DNA from: Salipiger pallidus
GTDB taxonomy: Bacteria > Pseudomonadota > Alphaproteobacteria > Rhodobacterales > Rhodobacteraceae
DNA: 64,000 bases
Assembly: GCF_014643635.1 (NCBI RefSeq)
Contig: NZ_BMJV01000005.1
Span: 248,274-312,273, forward strand
Direction of reading: 5' to 3'
The notes beneath the pieces were generated by a model. It saw nothing but the letters and a program-made list of their open reading frames with translations, searched no databases and was not told the DNA's origin. Every line of letters begins with the position of its first letter. Within the stretch, counting starts at the first letter, position 1. Shown here piece by piece: positions 26,488 to 37,354 of this stretch. A program made the translations under genes and the position numbers.

Positions 26488-27033
26488 ATGACCGGCACCG
26501 CATATGTAGTTGACGAGCTGATCTCGGCAAAGGCCATTGCCGCCCGTATCGAGGCGCTGGCCCGCGAGATCGGGCAGGAATACGCAGACACCAACAAGCT
26601 GGTCGTGGTCGGCCTGCTGCGCGGCAGTTTCATCTTCATCGCCGATCTCGTGCGTGAACTGGACCTGCCGGTCGAGGTCGATTTTCTCGAGGCGTCCTCC
26701 TACGGCGACGGCATGGAATCGAGCCGTGAGGTGCGTATCCTCAAGGACCTCCGCTCGCCCATCGAAGGGCGCGACGTGCTGGTGGTCGAGGACATCGTCG
26801 ACACCGGATTCACCCTCAGCCACGTGCTGCGCCTGCTAAAATCACGCGCGCCGCGCAAGCTGCGCACCATCGCCCTGCTGGACAAACCCGCGCGCCGCGA
26901 GGTCGACCTGAAGGCCGACTGGACCGGGTTCGAGATCCCCGACGAATTCGTCGTCGGCTACGGCATCGACTACGCGCAGCGCAACCGCAACCTGCCCTTC
27001 ATCGGCAAGGTCCGCTTTCCGGAGGAGGCATGA
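26488..27033 (+). CDS. hpt: Hypoxanthine phosphoribosyltransferase
   Basis: 181 residues. The PRPP-binding motif is [19 protein letters not shown], the N-terminal flexible-loop region includes [14 protein letters not shown], and [10 protein letters not shown] and [18 protein letters not shown] complete the HPRT pattern. It salvages hypoxanthine or guanine to IMP or GMP in the cytoplasm. GAGAGGA lies before the ATG. It overlaps the following small membrane protein by ATGA. Confidence 0.95.
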   Translation: MTGTAYVVDELISAKAIAARIEALAREIGQEYADTNKLVVVGLLRGSFIFIADLVRELDLPVEVDFLEASSYGDGMESSREVRILKDLRSPIEGRDVLVVEDIVDTGFTLSHVLRLLKSRAPRKLRTIALLDKPARREVDLKADWTGFEIPDEFVVGYGIDYAQRNRNLPFIGKVRFPEEA

Positions 27034-27209
27034 ACCCGATTTGGCTGCTGCGCATGGCGAAATGGCTACGCCATCCACCATCGCCCGGCCGGGTGAAGCT
27101 GGTGCTGGCGGTGGTGGCCATCTGCCTGTTGCTCGTGGCCATAGAGCGTCTGATCGGCTGGCCGGACGCGTTGTCCACGGACCCCGTGCGCAGGCCGATG
27201 CGGCCCTGA
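27030..27209 (+). CDS. Small single-pass membrane protein
   Basis: A 59-residue protein, starting [20 protein letters not shown], with a membrane helix at about residues 22-40 ([20 protein letters not shown]) and a short tail ending RRPMRP. The ATG overlaps the hpt stop (ATGA) and GGAGGAGG precedes it by one base, an unusually tight but strong site. Codon use is typical of the window. Similar short proteins sit beside hpt in related genomes as far as I recall; the function is unknown. Confidence 0.75.
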   Translation: MNPIWLLRMAKWLRHPPSPGRVKLVLAVVAICLLLVAIERLIGWPDALSTDPVRRPMRP

Positions 27210-27517
27210 GCCCGAGGCACGCCTGACCCGAACATGACCTGCGACGCTTCACGAATGCGAGAGCGCGTTGTCACCATCGCGGCCTGAGACCTGCACAGCG
27301 CCTCTTTCACGACATGAGAACCTCCCAACAATCTTCTGTTTTTAAGATTAAAAAATTGAAGGCCGGACGCCTCGTGACCCGCCGCCGCTTCGCAGCACGC
27401 CATGCGCTGCGGCGGCAGCGGGCTTGTCACATCAGGCTGGCATGGTGACGCTGCTCTTGCCCGGCGGACCGTCGGCATCACGTCACGTATCACCATGCCA
27501 TTTTCCGGAGACCCCTC
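27210..27517. other. Intergenic region before the cytochrome gene
   Basis: No gene is seen. It holds an A+T-rich patch (27330-27356) with the perfect inverted repeat AATCTT-8-AAGATT. A purine-rich run then leads to GGAG just before the cytochrome start at 27518. The patch may be part of that gene's promoter; no FNR-type TTGAT-N4-ATCAA palindrome is present. Confidence 0.3.
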
Positions 27518-27967
27518 ATGAAACGCCTCTCGATCGGCCTCACAGCCCTGTCGCTATGCACCGCCGGCATCGCCCATGCCCAGGAAACTGACGCCATCCT
27601 CAAGGCCCGCCAGGGCCAGTTCCGCCTGATCGCGCTGAACACAGGTACGCTGGGCGACATGGCCTCGGGCAAGGTCGAATACGACGCCGATGCCGCGCAG
27701 CTCGCTGCGGATTCGCTGGTGGGCATTTCGTCCATTCACCAGGCGCCGCTCTGGCCCGAGGGGACGTCCATGGAGGACATCAGCGGCACCAAGGCTCTAC
27801 CCGCCATCATGGAGGACATGAACGGCTTCAGCACCCGGTGGGAAAATTTCGGCAATGCCGCGGCGTCGATGCGGCAGGTTGCCGGCGAAGGCCTTGATGC
27901 CATGCGTCCGGCGATGGCCGAACTAGGCGGAGCTTGCAAAGCCTGTCACGACGATTACCGCGACTGA
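27518..27967 (+). CDS. Class II cytochrome c (cytochrome c' family)
   Basis: 149 residues with a signal peptide (MKRLSIGLTALSLCTAGIAHAQ shape, cleavage after AHA). The single haem-binding site is at the C-terminus in GACKACHDDYRD, the arrangement typical of cytochrome c'. The four-helix-bundle body includes ILKARQGQFRLIALN and MEDMNGFSTRWENFG. It is periplasmic. Possible roles are nitric-oxide binding or electron transfer. It appears monocistronic, with its own promoter region upstream and a possible hairpin downstream. Confidence 0.92.
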   Translation: MKRLSIGLTALSLCTAGIAHAQETDAILKARQGQFRLIALNTGTLGDMASGKVEYDADAAQLAADSLVGISSIHQAPLWPEGTSMEDISGTKALPAIMEDMNGFSTRWENFGNAAASMRQVAGEGLDAMRPAMAELGGACKACHDDYRD

Positions 27968-27976
27968 GCCGGGTTC

Positions 27977-28002
27977 GCGGCGGGTGCCGGTGCGCCCGCC
28001 GC
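27977..28002 (+). terminator. GC-rich hairpin after the cytochrome gene
   Basis: An 11-bp stem, GCGGCGGGTGC / GCGCCCGCCGC (one G-T pair), with the tetraloop CGGT starts nine bases after the stop. No T-run follows, so it may stabilise the 3' end rather than terminate. Confidence 0.45.
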
Positions 28003-28048
28003 AGATTGCCCCTTAACATGGGGCCTGCCATCGCCTATCTGCCCCATC

Positions 28049-29401
28049 ATGACACAGAAACTGCACATCGTCGGCGGCGGCATGGCCGGATCCGAAGCGG
28101 CCTGGCAGGCCGCACAGCTTGGCGTTCCCGTGGTGATCCACGAGATGCGCCCAAAGGTCGGCACCTTCGCCCACCGCACCGGCAACATGGCCGAGATGGT
28201 GTGCTCGAACTCGTTCCGATCCGACGACCATGAACAGAACGCCGTGGGTCTTCTGCACTGGGAGATGAAGCAGGCCGGCGGCCTCGTGATGCGCCAGGCC
28301 TATGCCCACCGCCTGCCTGCAGGCGGTGCCCTCGCGGTGGACCGCGATCCTTTTGCCGAGAGCGTCACGCAGGCGCTGAAGGACCATCCACTCATCGAAA
28401 TCAGCGGCGAGGAGATCACCGAGCTTCCCGCCGATGGCCACTGGATCATTGCCACCGGCCCGCTGACCTCGGACGCTCTTGGTAAAGCCATTGCCGCCGA
28501 GACCGGGGCCGAAAGCCTCGCCTTCTTCGACGCCATCGCCCCCATCGTCCACGCGGACAGCATCAACATGGACGTGGCGTGGCTGCAATCGCGCTACGAC
28601 AAGGGCGAGACCGAGGAAGAGCAAAAGGCCTATGTCAACTGCCCGATGACCAAGGACCAGTACGAGGCCTTCATCGACGCGCTGCTGGCCTCGGACACTG
28701 CCGAGTTCCACGAAGGCGAGACGGCGGGCTATTTCGACGGCTGCCTGCCCATCGAGGTCATGGCCGAGCGTGGCCGCGAGACCCTGCGCCACGGCCCGAT
28801 GAAGCCCATCGGCCTTACCAACGCGCACAAGCCCGAGGAAAAGGCTTACGCCGTGGTGCAGCTGCGCCGCGACAATGCTCTGGGGACGCTGCTCAACATC
28901 GTCGGCTTCCAGACCAAGATGAAGTACGGCGCGCAAGTCGATGTTTTCCGGAAGATTCCCGGCCTCGAGAATGCACGGTTCGCACGGCTTGGCGGAATCC
29001 ACCGGAATACGTTTCTGAACTCGCCCACGCTGCTCGACAACCAGATGCGCCTGCGCTCGCGGCCCAACATCCGCTTTGCCGGCCAAGTGACCGGAGTGGA
29101 GGGCTACGTGGAATCCACCGCCATGGGACTCGCTGCGGGCCGCATGGCCGCCGCAGAGTTTCTCGGGCATTCGCTGCCGGTGATCCCGCAGGACACGGCG
29201 CACGGAGCGCTCATCCACCACATCACCGGCGGAGCCGAGGCCAAGACCTTCCAGCCGATGAACGTGAACTTCGGCCTGTTCCGCCCGGTGGACGGGCTCA
29301 AGGGCGGCCGCCGAGGCCGCAAGGACCGCTACAAGGCCTACACCGACCGCGCCAAGGACGACTGGTCCGAATGGCTCGCCGCACAGGAGGTGCCCGCATG
29401 A
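28049..29401 (+). CDS. trmFO: Folate-dependent tRNA (uracil-5-)-methyltransferase TrmFO
   Basis: 450 residues. The FAD-binding motif is [14 protein letters not shown] at residues 6-19, the conserved cysteine lies in [13 protein letters not shown] (Cys52), and the second in [14 protein letters not shown]. It uses methylene-tetrahydrofolate and FAD to methylate U54 of tRNA, replacing the SAM-dependent TrmA. The C-terminus has [14 protein letters not shown]. There is no clear Shine-Dalgarno before the ATG at 28049. It is followed by two overlapping genes. Confidence 0.96.
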   Translation: MTQKLHIVGGGMAGSEAAWQAAQLGVPVVIHEMRPKVGTFAHRTGNMAEMVCSNSFRSDDHEQNAVGLLHWEMKQAGGLVMRQAYAHRLPAGGALAVDRDPFAESVTQALKDHPLIEISGEEITELPADGHWIIATGPLTSDALGKAIAAETGAESLAFFDAIAPIVHADSINMDVAWLQSRYDKGETEEEQKAYVNCPMTKDQYEAFIDALLASDTAEFHEGETAGYFDGCLPIEVMAERGRETLRHGPMKPIGLTNAHKPEEKAYAVVQLRRDNALGTLLNIVGFQTKMKYGAQVDVFRKIPGLENARFARLGGIHRNTFLNSPTLLDNQMRLRSRPNIRFAGQVTGVEGYVESTAMGLAAGRMAAAEFLGHSLPVIPQDTAHGALIHHITGGAEAKTFQPMNVNFGLFRPVDGLKGGRRGRKDRYKAYTDRAKDDWSEWLAAQEVPA

Positions 29402-29616
29402 ACTACGTTCTCGCCCTGCTTCTGCCGCCGCTGTCGATCCTGTTCACGGGGCGCCCGATCCTGTCGATCGTGGTGTTCCTGATCTGGGTGCCGGCGATCA
29501 TCTTCTCGGGCGGCCTCACCCACCCGATGTTCATCCTGCTGGCGTGGATCCTGATCTACCAGTCCGGCCAGGAACGACGCACCCGCCGTATCGAACGCAG
29601 CTACCGCGACGAGTGA
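29398..29616 (+). CDS. Pmp3/YqaE-like small membrane protein
   Basis: 72 residues, two hydrophobic helices: [19 protein letters not shown] and [13 protein letters not shown] through [12 protein letters not shown]. The [10 protein letters not shown] start resembles the Pmp3/UPF0057 family of hydrophobic stress-related peptides, although the second half is longer. It is coupled on both sides: ATGA overlap with trmFO, and its TGA shares one base with the gluQ ATG. AGGAGG sits eight bases before its start. The function is unknown. Confidence 0.75.
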   Translation: MNYVLALLLPPLSILFTGRPILSIVVFLIWVPAIIFSGGLTHPMFILLAWILIYQSGQERRTRRIERSYRDE

Positions 29617-30497
29617 TGCGCACGCGCTTCGCGCCGTCGCCCACGGGGCCTTTGCACCTCGGGCATGCCTACTCGGCCATGCTCGGGCATGACATGGCCC
29701 GGGCGGCCGGCGGCGTGTTCATTCTGCGCATCGACGATCTCGACCGCTCTCGGGCGCGCCCGGAATGGGAGGCGCAGCTGAAGGACGATCTGGGCTGGCT
29801 TGGCCTCGACTGGCCAGAGCCCTGCCGCCGGGAATCTGACCATACAGCCGAGTATGACGCCGCCCTGGACCGCCTCTGGGACATGGGCCTGCTCTATCCC
29901 TGCAGCTGCTCGCGCCGCGATATCCGCGAGGCGCTGTCGGCGCCGCAGGAAGGGCTCTCCACCGCTGTTCCCGAAACCGGTCCAGATGGTTTGGTCTACC
30001 CCGGCACTTGCCGCCCCGGAACTGTCCTCACGGGCCCCCGGCCGAAGGATGCTACCCTGCGCCTCGACATGCGGCGCGCCCTTGCCGCGCCGCCTCCCCC
30101 TTTCACCGAAACAGGCCACGGCCCCGAGGGCCAGACCGGCCGCATTGAAACCACCTCCGTCCACATGACGAACCACATCGGTGACGTGGTGCTCGCCCGC
30201 CGAGACATGGGTGCCGCCTATCACCTCGCCGTGGTCGTCGATGACGCGGCGCAGGGCATCACCCACGTGGTACGCGGCGAGGATCTCTTCGAGGCCACCC
30301 GCATCCACGTCCTGCTCCAGCGTCTCCTCGGCCTGCCCCAGCCGATCTATCACCACCACCGCCTGGTCCGGGACGAGCACGGCAAACGTCTTGCCAAGCG
30401 TGACGACAGCCGAGCTGTCGCCCTCTATCGGCAGGACGGCGCCACTCCGGAGGACCTGCGGCAGATGGTGGGCCTATCCCCTTCTGCTCTCCGGTAA
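29616..30497 (+). CDS. gluQ: Glutamyl-Q tRNA(Asp) synthetase
   Basis: A 293-residue truncated GluRS. The HIGH region is RTRFAPSPTGPLHLGHAYS, zinc ligands are in LLYPCSCSRRDI and YPGTCRPG, and the KMSKS equivalent is GKRLAKRDDSR. It lacks the anticodon-binding domain, as expected for GluQ, which transfers glutamate to queuosine in tRNA-Asp. It shares one base with the preceding small membrane gene (TGATG). Confidence 0.94.
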   Translation: MRTRFAPSPTGPLHLGHAYSAMLGHDMARAAGGVFILRIDDLDRSRARPEWEAQLKDDLGWLGLDWPEPCRRESDHTAEYDAALDRLWDMGLLYPCSCSRRDIREALSAPQEGLSTAVPETGPDGLVYPGTCRPGTVLTGPRPKDATLRLDMRRALAAPPPPFTETGHGPEGQTGRIETTSVHMTNHIGDVVLARRDMGAAYHLAVVVDDAAQGITHVVRGEDLFEATRIHVLLQRLLGLPQPIYHHHRLVRDEHGKRLAKRDDSRAVALYRQDGATPEDLRQMVGLSPSALR

Positions 30498-30667
30498 ATT
30501 CGCACATTCCGCCCGCTCCACGCGCCGTCCGCCGGGCACTTCTGGCAAACCGTCCCGAGGTGCCCCGCTGTGCATGACTTGCCAAACCCTTCACCGTCCC
30601 CGACAGTCCTCCGCCAGACCACAGGCAAACAGTTCTGCGGCAACGAGATCACTGGCGAAAGACCACA

Positions 30668-31849
30668 ATGCCGACCCTGCGCATCGACCGCGACATCCAG
30701 ATTCCCGACAGCCTGCGCGTCGCCCGCGCCCGCAGCGCGCCCCAGTTCGGCCCCCGGGTGCTGTTCTTCTCGGGGGGCAGCGCGCTTAACGGCATCTCGC
30801 GCCGACTCAAGCGACTGACCCACAACTCCGTTCACCTCGTTACGCCCTTCGACAGTGGCGGCAGCAGCCGCATCCTGCGCGAGGCCTTCGACATGCCTGC
30901 CGTGGGCGACCTGCGCTCGCGGCTGATGGCGCTTGCGGACGAATCCGTGCTCGGCCAGCCCGAGATCTACGCGCTTTTCACCCACCGCCTGCCCGCCGCA
31001 GGCGATGCGACCGAGCTGCGCCACGAGGTCATGCGCTTGCGCTCGGGCGTCCACCCCCTGCTGGCCGCCATCGCGCCGCCCATGCAGCAGCTGATCCGGG
31101 CCGAGCTCTCGGCATTCTTCGACCGGGTGCCGGACCGCTTCGACTACCGCAACGCCAGCATCGGCAACCTCATCATCGCGGGCGGCTACCTTGCGCGCGG
31201 GCGCGGACTGGAGCAGGCGCTGTTCATGATGTCCAAGATGGTCGATGTGCGCGGCACCGTGCGAGCACTTGTGGACGACACCCTGCACATGGGGGTCGAG
31301 CTCGCCGATGGCCGCCGCATCCTGTCGCAGCGCCTCCTGTCGGGCAAGGAGAGCCCGCCCATCGACAGCCCCGTCATCCGCCTGTTCCTCACCGATGGCA
31401 CCGCCGAGCTGCCGCCCGCGCAGGTGCCCCTGCCTGAACGCAACCATGCGCTCATCGTTGGAGCGGACGTGATCTGCTACCCGCCGGGAAGCCTCTACAG
31501 CAGCGTCGCGGTCAACCTCGTGCCCGCGGGCGTGGGGCGCAGCGTGGCCGGGCGGACCGTGGCCAAAGTCTACCTGCCCGCGCTTGGAAACGACCCCGAG
31601 GCCTTCGGTCATGACCTCAGTGATCAGATCGACGCCCTTCTGCGCCCCCTGCGGCAGGACGCAGGGGAGGATCTGCCCGCCGTGCGATTCCTGACCCATG
31701 TTCTGTGCGATGTCTCAGTGCCCGCAGCGACCTGCGCCGAAGCGTCAGAGCGCCACGGCATCCCGGTCATCCGCCTGCCACTCGCCCGAGGGGACGGCCT
31801 GAAATACGACCCCGAGACGGTGGCCGAGATCCTCGTTTCGCTGGGTTGA
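30668..31849 (+). CDS. CofD/YvcK-like protein (stand-alone)
   Basis: 393 residues. The pattern parallels the YvcK/CofD fold: FFSGGSALNGISRRLKRL (33-50) for the nucleotide loop, TPFDSGGSSRILREAF (59-74) in place of DDGGSSGRLR, VGDLRSRLMALAD (79-91) in place of PPGDIRNCLVALAD, and GNLIIAGGYLARG downstream. CofD transfers phospholactate to a deazaflavin; YvcK binds UDP-sugars and links metabolism to cell shape. No F420 genes are nearby, so a CofD enzymatic role is unlikely. It is separated by 170 bases from gluQ and may be transcribed with it. Confidence 0.78.
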   Translation: MPTLRIDRDIQIPDSLRVARARSAPQFGPRVLFFSGGSALNGISRRLKRLTHNSVHLVTPFDSGGSSRILREAFDMPAVGDLRSRLMALADESVLGQPEIYALFTHRLPAAGDATELRHEVMRLRSGVHPLLAAIAPPMQQLIRAELSAFFDRVPDRFDYRNASIGNLIIAGGYLARGRGLEQALFMMSKMVDVRGTVRALVDDTLHMGVELADGRRILSQRLLSGKESPPIDSPVIRLFLTDGTAELPPAQVPLPERNHALIVGADVICYPPGSLYSSVAVNLVPAGVGRSVAGRTVAKVYLPALGNDPEAFGHDLSDQIDALLRPLRQDAGEDLPAVRFLTHVLCDVSVPAATCAEASERHGIPVIRLPLARGDGLKYDPETVAEILVSLG

Positions 31850-32306
31850 ACGCCAGAACAGCGGCCGCAGCTCGTTGGACTGATTGCCGAAGCGGCGCCC
31901 GAGCCAGACGCCGAAACTGAGCGCCCGGCGCTGAGCGCGAGGCCGGTTCGGGCCATTCGCCTCGGGAGAAGGCAGCAACCGCCATCTTGCTGTTGTTCGG
32001 ACAGGCCGCCGGCTTTCGTTCCGGACCTGTCCGGCAGGTCAGTAGAGCGGCGATGGCCAAAGACGGCAGGTGATCCCGGTCCTATGGTGGAATGATTGCC
32101 GCCTAGATAGATCACCCAACTGCCTCCTACTTGCGCTACCCGGGCCTCCCGGACGTGCACGAGCAAACCGAACACGTGAGGGCCGAGCAGGGATCGTCCC
32201 GCATACGCCTCTTGGACGCATTCCGGACGACTGCTTGGGACACGGGCTCCACCGATAGATGGGGCGCCGGACGAACCTTCGGGAAAGCGACCCAATGCTG
32301 TGCCGT
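31850..32306. other. Gene-poor stretch between convergent genes
   Basis: No intact gene is visible. On the minus strand a short protein-like fragment (31850-31925, reading FGVWLGRRFGNQSNEL in one frame) hints at a decayed membrane-protein end, but no frame is open long enough. No terminator with a T-run was found for either flanking gene. Confidence 0.35.
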
Positions 32307-34151
<1,845 letters not shown>

Positions 34152-34495
34152 GCTGTCTCCTGCGTATCGCCCGGAGGTGACCTTGCGTCACACGCCCGGA
34201 GCGGACCAAGGCCGAAAGGCCGCTCATGGCGGCCTGAAAGCCAATTGTCCGCAAACGCTACGGGCAGGGTTTAGGCGTTGTCAAACCCCACCCCCGGTTT
34301 CCGCAAAGGCAACGCTTGCTTTTTTCGCGGCGTCTGTTTTCGATTAGGCACGACGGGTCGGACCACGGCCCCGGGGGCACGCACAAAAGCAAGAGCCAAA
34401 CGGTTCAAACCACAAGGGAGCGCCCCGGGACCCCGATTCCCGGCAATAACGATAAATCCGGTCCAGCGTGGCCGGAGCCCAACAAGGAGAGACAC
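34152..34495. other. Divergent promoter region of the ABC importer
   Basis: 344 bases between the ATPase gene (minus) and the binding-protein gene (plus). The plus-strand half includes an A+T-rich run at 34312-34350 (TTGCTT followed by a T-tract and GATTAG), a possible promoter, and a run of C before the AAGGAGAG site at 34484-34491. No gene is seen. Confidence 0.4.
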
Positions 34496-36199
34496 ATGAC
34501 GTTGAAAACCCTGCTGATGGGAGCCGTCGCCACGTCCGCGCTGGCACCCGCCGCCTTCGCGGAGCGCGGCGAGGACGGCCACGTCAACATCATCTACTGG
34601 CAGGCGCCGTCGATCATGACCCCCTACCTGTCGAGCGGCACCAAGGACATCGAGGCGGCCAGCCTCGTGCTCGAGCCGCTGGGCCGCTACGACGAGACCG
34701 GCGCGCTGGTGCCCTACCTTGCCGAAGAGATCCCCACCGTGGAGAACGGCGGCGTCTCCGAGGACCTGACCACCATTACCTGGAAGATCAAGGAAGGCAT
34801 GGTGTGGTCCGACGGTAGCCCCATGACCTCGGCGGATGTGAAGTTCACCGCTGACTATTGCATGGACCCCGAGGGGGGCTGCGCGCAGCTGGCCAAGTTC
34901 GACCACATCAGCAGCATCGAAACGCCCGATGATCTGACCGTCGTGGTCAACTTCGACAAGCCGATGCCCAACCCCTACGGCCCCTTCATGGGCGGCCAGT
35001 CCCCGATTCTGCAAAAAGCGCAATTCGAGGAGTGCACCGGCGCTGCGGCATCGACCTGCACCGAGGCGAACTTCTACCCCATCGGCACCGGCCCCTTCGT
35101 GGTGGACGAGTTCAAACCCAACGACGTGATCTCGCTGTCGGCCAACCCCAACTACCGTGACCCGGCCAAGCCCGCCTTCGCCACCGCGACCCTCAAGGGC
35201 GGCGGTGATGCGGAATCGGCGGCCCGCGCGGTGCTCCAGACCGGCGAATTCGACTACGCCTGGAACCTGCAACTGGCGCCCGACGTCCTTTCCTCCATGG
35301 CAGAGGCCGGTGCTGGCGTGCCGGTGTCGGCCTTCGGCACGCTGGTGGAACGGCTCGAGATGAACATGACCGACCCGTCGCCGGACCTGCCGGAAGGCGA
35401 GCGGTCCACCGTCGCGCATCCCCACCCGATCCTGTCGGACATGAAGGTGCGCCAGGCGCTGTCCATGGCCATCGACCGCGACCTGCTGGTCGAGGTGGGC
35501 TACGGCCAGGCCGGCCGCGCCACCTGCAACCTCGTGCCCGCGCCCGCGCTTTACGCGTCGCCCAACGAAGACTGCCTGACACAGGACGTCGAAGGCGCCA
35601 AGGCGCTGCTCGCGGAAGCGGGTTGGACTGACACCGATGGTGACGGCATCGTGGACAAGGACGGTGAGCCGCTCTCGCTGCTGTTCCAGTCCTCGACCAA
35701 CGCCGTGCGCCAGGACTTCCAGGCGCTGATCAAGCAGTGGTGGAACGAAATCGGTGTCGAAACCGAACTGCGCAACATCGACAGCTCGGTGTTCTTCGGT
35801 GGCGATCCTGGCTCGCCCGACACGTTCCAGAAGTTCTACGCGGACGTGGAAATGTACGCCAACAACTTCGACGGCACCGATCCGCAGAGCTACCTGCAGA
35901 TGTACCGCTGCGGCAACGAGCCGAAGCCGTCCAGCCAATGGCAGGGCGAGAACATCAACCGCTTCTGCAACGAAGAGTACGATGCCCTTCTCGATGAGCT
36001 GGCCGCCACCGGCGAGCTGGAGAAGCGCGGCGAGATCGCCAAGCGCCTCAACGAGATGCTGACCAAGGACAGCTACACCATCGTTCCGCTGGTGGACCGT
36101 GGCCGTGTCTCGGCGCATTCCAACACCCTCGGCGGCGTTGTCCTGAACACCTGGGACTCAGAGCTGTGGAACGCGGCCGACTGGTACCGCGTGGAGTGA
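34496..36199 (+). CDS. Peptide ABC transporter substrate-binding protein (family 5)
   Basis: 567 residues with a Sec signal peptide ending PAAFA around residue 22. The SBP family 5 core includes TWKIKEGMVWSDGSPMTSAD and MKVRQALSMAIDRDLL. It also carries a calcium-loop-like stretch, TDTDGDGIVDKDGEPL. It is periplasmic and captures peptides or related oligomers for the permeases. The ligand is not predictable. AAGGAGAG is well placed before the ATG. A strong hairpin between this gene and the first permease probably raises its relative mRNA level. Confidence 0.95.
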   Translation: MTLKTLLMGAVATSALAPAAFAERGEDGHVNIIYWQAPSIMTPYLSSGTKDIEAASLVLEPLGRYDETGALVPYLAEEIPTVENGGVSEDLTTITWKIKEGMVWSDGSPMTSADVKFTADYCMDPEGGCAQLAKFDHISSIETPDDLTVVVNFDKPMPNPYGPFMGGQSPILQKAQFEECTGAAASTCTEANFYPIGTGPFVVDEFKPNDVISLSANPNYRDPAKPAFATATLKGGGDAESAARAVLQTGEFDYAWNLQLAPDVLSSMAEAGAGVPVSAFGTLVERLEMNMTDPSPDLPEGERSTVAHPHPILSDMKVRQALSMAIDRDLLVEVGYGQAGRATCNLVPAPALYASPNEDCLTQDVEGAKALLAEAGWTDTDGDGIVDKDGEPLSLLFQSSTNAVRQDFQALIKQWWNEIGVETELRNIDSSVFFGGDPGSPDTFQKFYADVEMYANNFDGTDPQSYLQMYRCGNEPKPSSQWQGENINRFCNEEYDALLDELAATGELEKRGEIAKRLNEMLTKDSYTIVPLVDRGRVSAHSNTLGGVVLNTWDSELWNAADWYRVE

Positions 36200-36211
36200 T
36201 GGCCTAAACCC

Positions 36212-36243
36212 CGGCGCGTCCCCATCGCGGGGGCGCGCCGTTT
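36212..36243 (+). promoter_or_regulatory. Intercistronic hairpin after the binding-protein gene
   Basis: A 12-bp stem (CGGCGCGTCCCC / GGGGGCGCGCCG) with a five-base loop is followed by TTT, 13 bases after the stop of the binding-protein gene. Such hairpins in importer operons protect the upstream mRNA or cause partial termination, keeping the binding protein in excess of the permeases. Confidence 0.75.
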
Positions 36244-36316
36244 GCCCCGAGCCCCAAAGGGCCCCTGGGGCCGCCATCGTCTCATAAGACCAAGACCAGC
36301 CCGGAGACCCCGCCAG

Positions 36317-37354
36317 ATGCTGACTTTCGCCGTCCGACGGCTCGTGCTTTCGGTCCCGACGCTGCTGTTCATCAGCTTCGTGATCTTCATGCTTTTGCAA
36401 CTCGCCCCCGGCGATCCCATGGCGCAGGTGCCCCTGACGGTGCCGCCCGAAGTGAAACAGAAGATGCGCGAGGCCCTTGGCGTGGGGGAACCCGCGCTCG
36501 TGCAATACTGGAAATGGTTGGTGCAGGTGTTCTGGACCGAGCCTAAGGTGTTCATCGACTGGCTGACCCGGGACAGTTTCCTGCTGGGCTGGCTGCCGGA
36601 CACCCAGCTTTATCAGGGCGAGCTGCGGGTGATCTCGTGGCAGACCCGGTCGCCGGTGATGGACATCGTGCTGCAGCGCATTCCCCAGACGCTCTGGGTT
36701 GTAGGGCTGTCCTATGTGGTGGGGGTGCTCATCGCCCTGCCCATCGGCGTCTATTCCGCCTACCGGCAATATTCCGTCTTCGATCAGGCGGGCACCTTCG
36801 TGACCATGGTGGGCTTTTCGATCCCGCCGTTTTTCACAGGGCCACTGCTGATCGTGGTGTTTTCCGTCTACCTCGGCTGGTTCCCGTCGATCTATGACAC
36901 CACCCATGTGGTGAACGACTGGGACAGCTTTATGGTGCAGCTGCGCCAGATGGTGATGCCGGTGATGGTGCTGGCACTGCAGACCACGGCGCAGCTGTCG
37001 CGGTACATGCGCGCATCGATGCTCGACAACCTCGGGCAGGATTACGTGCGCACCGCCCGGGCCAAGGGCCTGAGCGAGGGCATCGTCGTCATGGTCCACG
37101 TGCTGCGCAACTCGATGATCCCAGTGGTCACGGTGATCGCCCTCGGCGTCCCGGCGATCTTCGGCGGCGCGATCATCACCGAGAATGTCTTCAAGGTGAA
37201 CGGCATTGGACAGCTGCTGCTGACCGCGCTTTTCGCCAACGATCTGCCGATGGTGATGACGCTGACCTTCATCTTCGCCTTCCTGATCGTGCTCTTCAAC
37301 CTGATCGCCGACGTGCTCTACGGCCTGCTCGACCCGAGGATCCGCTATGACTGA
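36317..37354 (+). CDS. Peptide ABC transporter permease (DppB type)
   Basis: 345 residues with six predicted helices: the first is VLSVPTLLFISFVIFMLLQL with the family motif LAPGDP directly after. The EAA loop is YMRASMLDNLGQDYVRTARAKG. It forms half of the inner-membrane channel. Compared with classic DppB there is an extra stretch of about 40 residues between helices 1 and 2. It overlaps the second permease gene by eight bases. Confidence 0.95.
   Translation: MLTFAVRRLVLSVPTLLFISFVIFMLLQLAPGDPMAQVPLTVPPEVKQKMREALGVGEPALVQYWKWLVQVFWTEPKVFIDWLTRDSFLLGWLPDTQLYQGELRVISWQTRSPVMDIVLQRIPQTLWVVGLSYVVGVLIALPIGVYSAYRQYSVFDQAGTFVTMVGFSIPPFFTGPLLIVVFSVYLGWFPSIYDTTHVVNDWDSFMVQLRQMVMPVMVLALQTTAQLSRYMRASMLDNLGQDYVRTARAKGLSEGIVVMVHVLRNSMIPVVTVIALGVPAIFGGAIITENVFKVNGIGQLLLTALFANDLPMVMTLTFIFAFLIVLFNLIADVLYGLLDPRIRYD

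Noticed and set aside
27330-27349. AATCTT-N8-AAGATT as an FNR/anaerobic regulator site
   Set aside because: The half-sites do not match TTGAT/ATCAA and the spacing is wrong.
31624-32295. Minus-strand open frame of 223 codons antisense to the CofD-like gene end
   Set aside because: More than a third lies antisense to a well-supported gene, and the rest shows no protein-like pattern beyond one short fragment.
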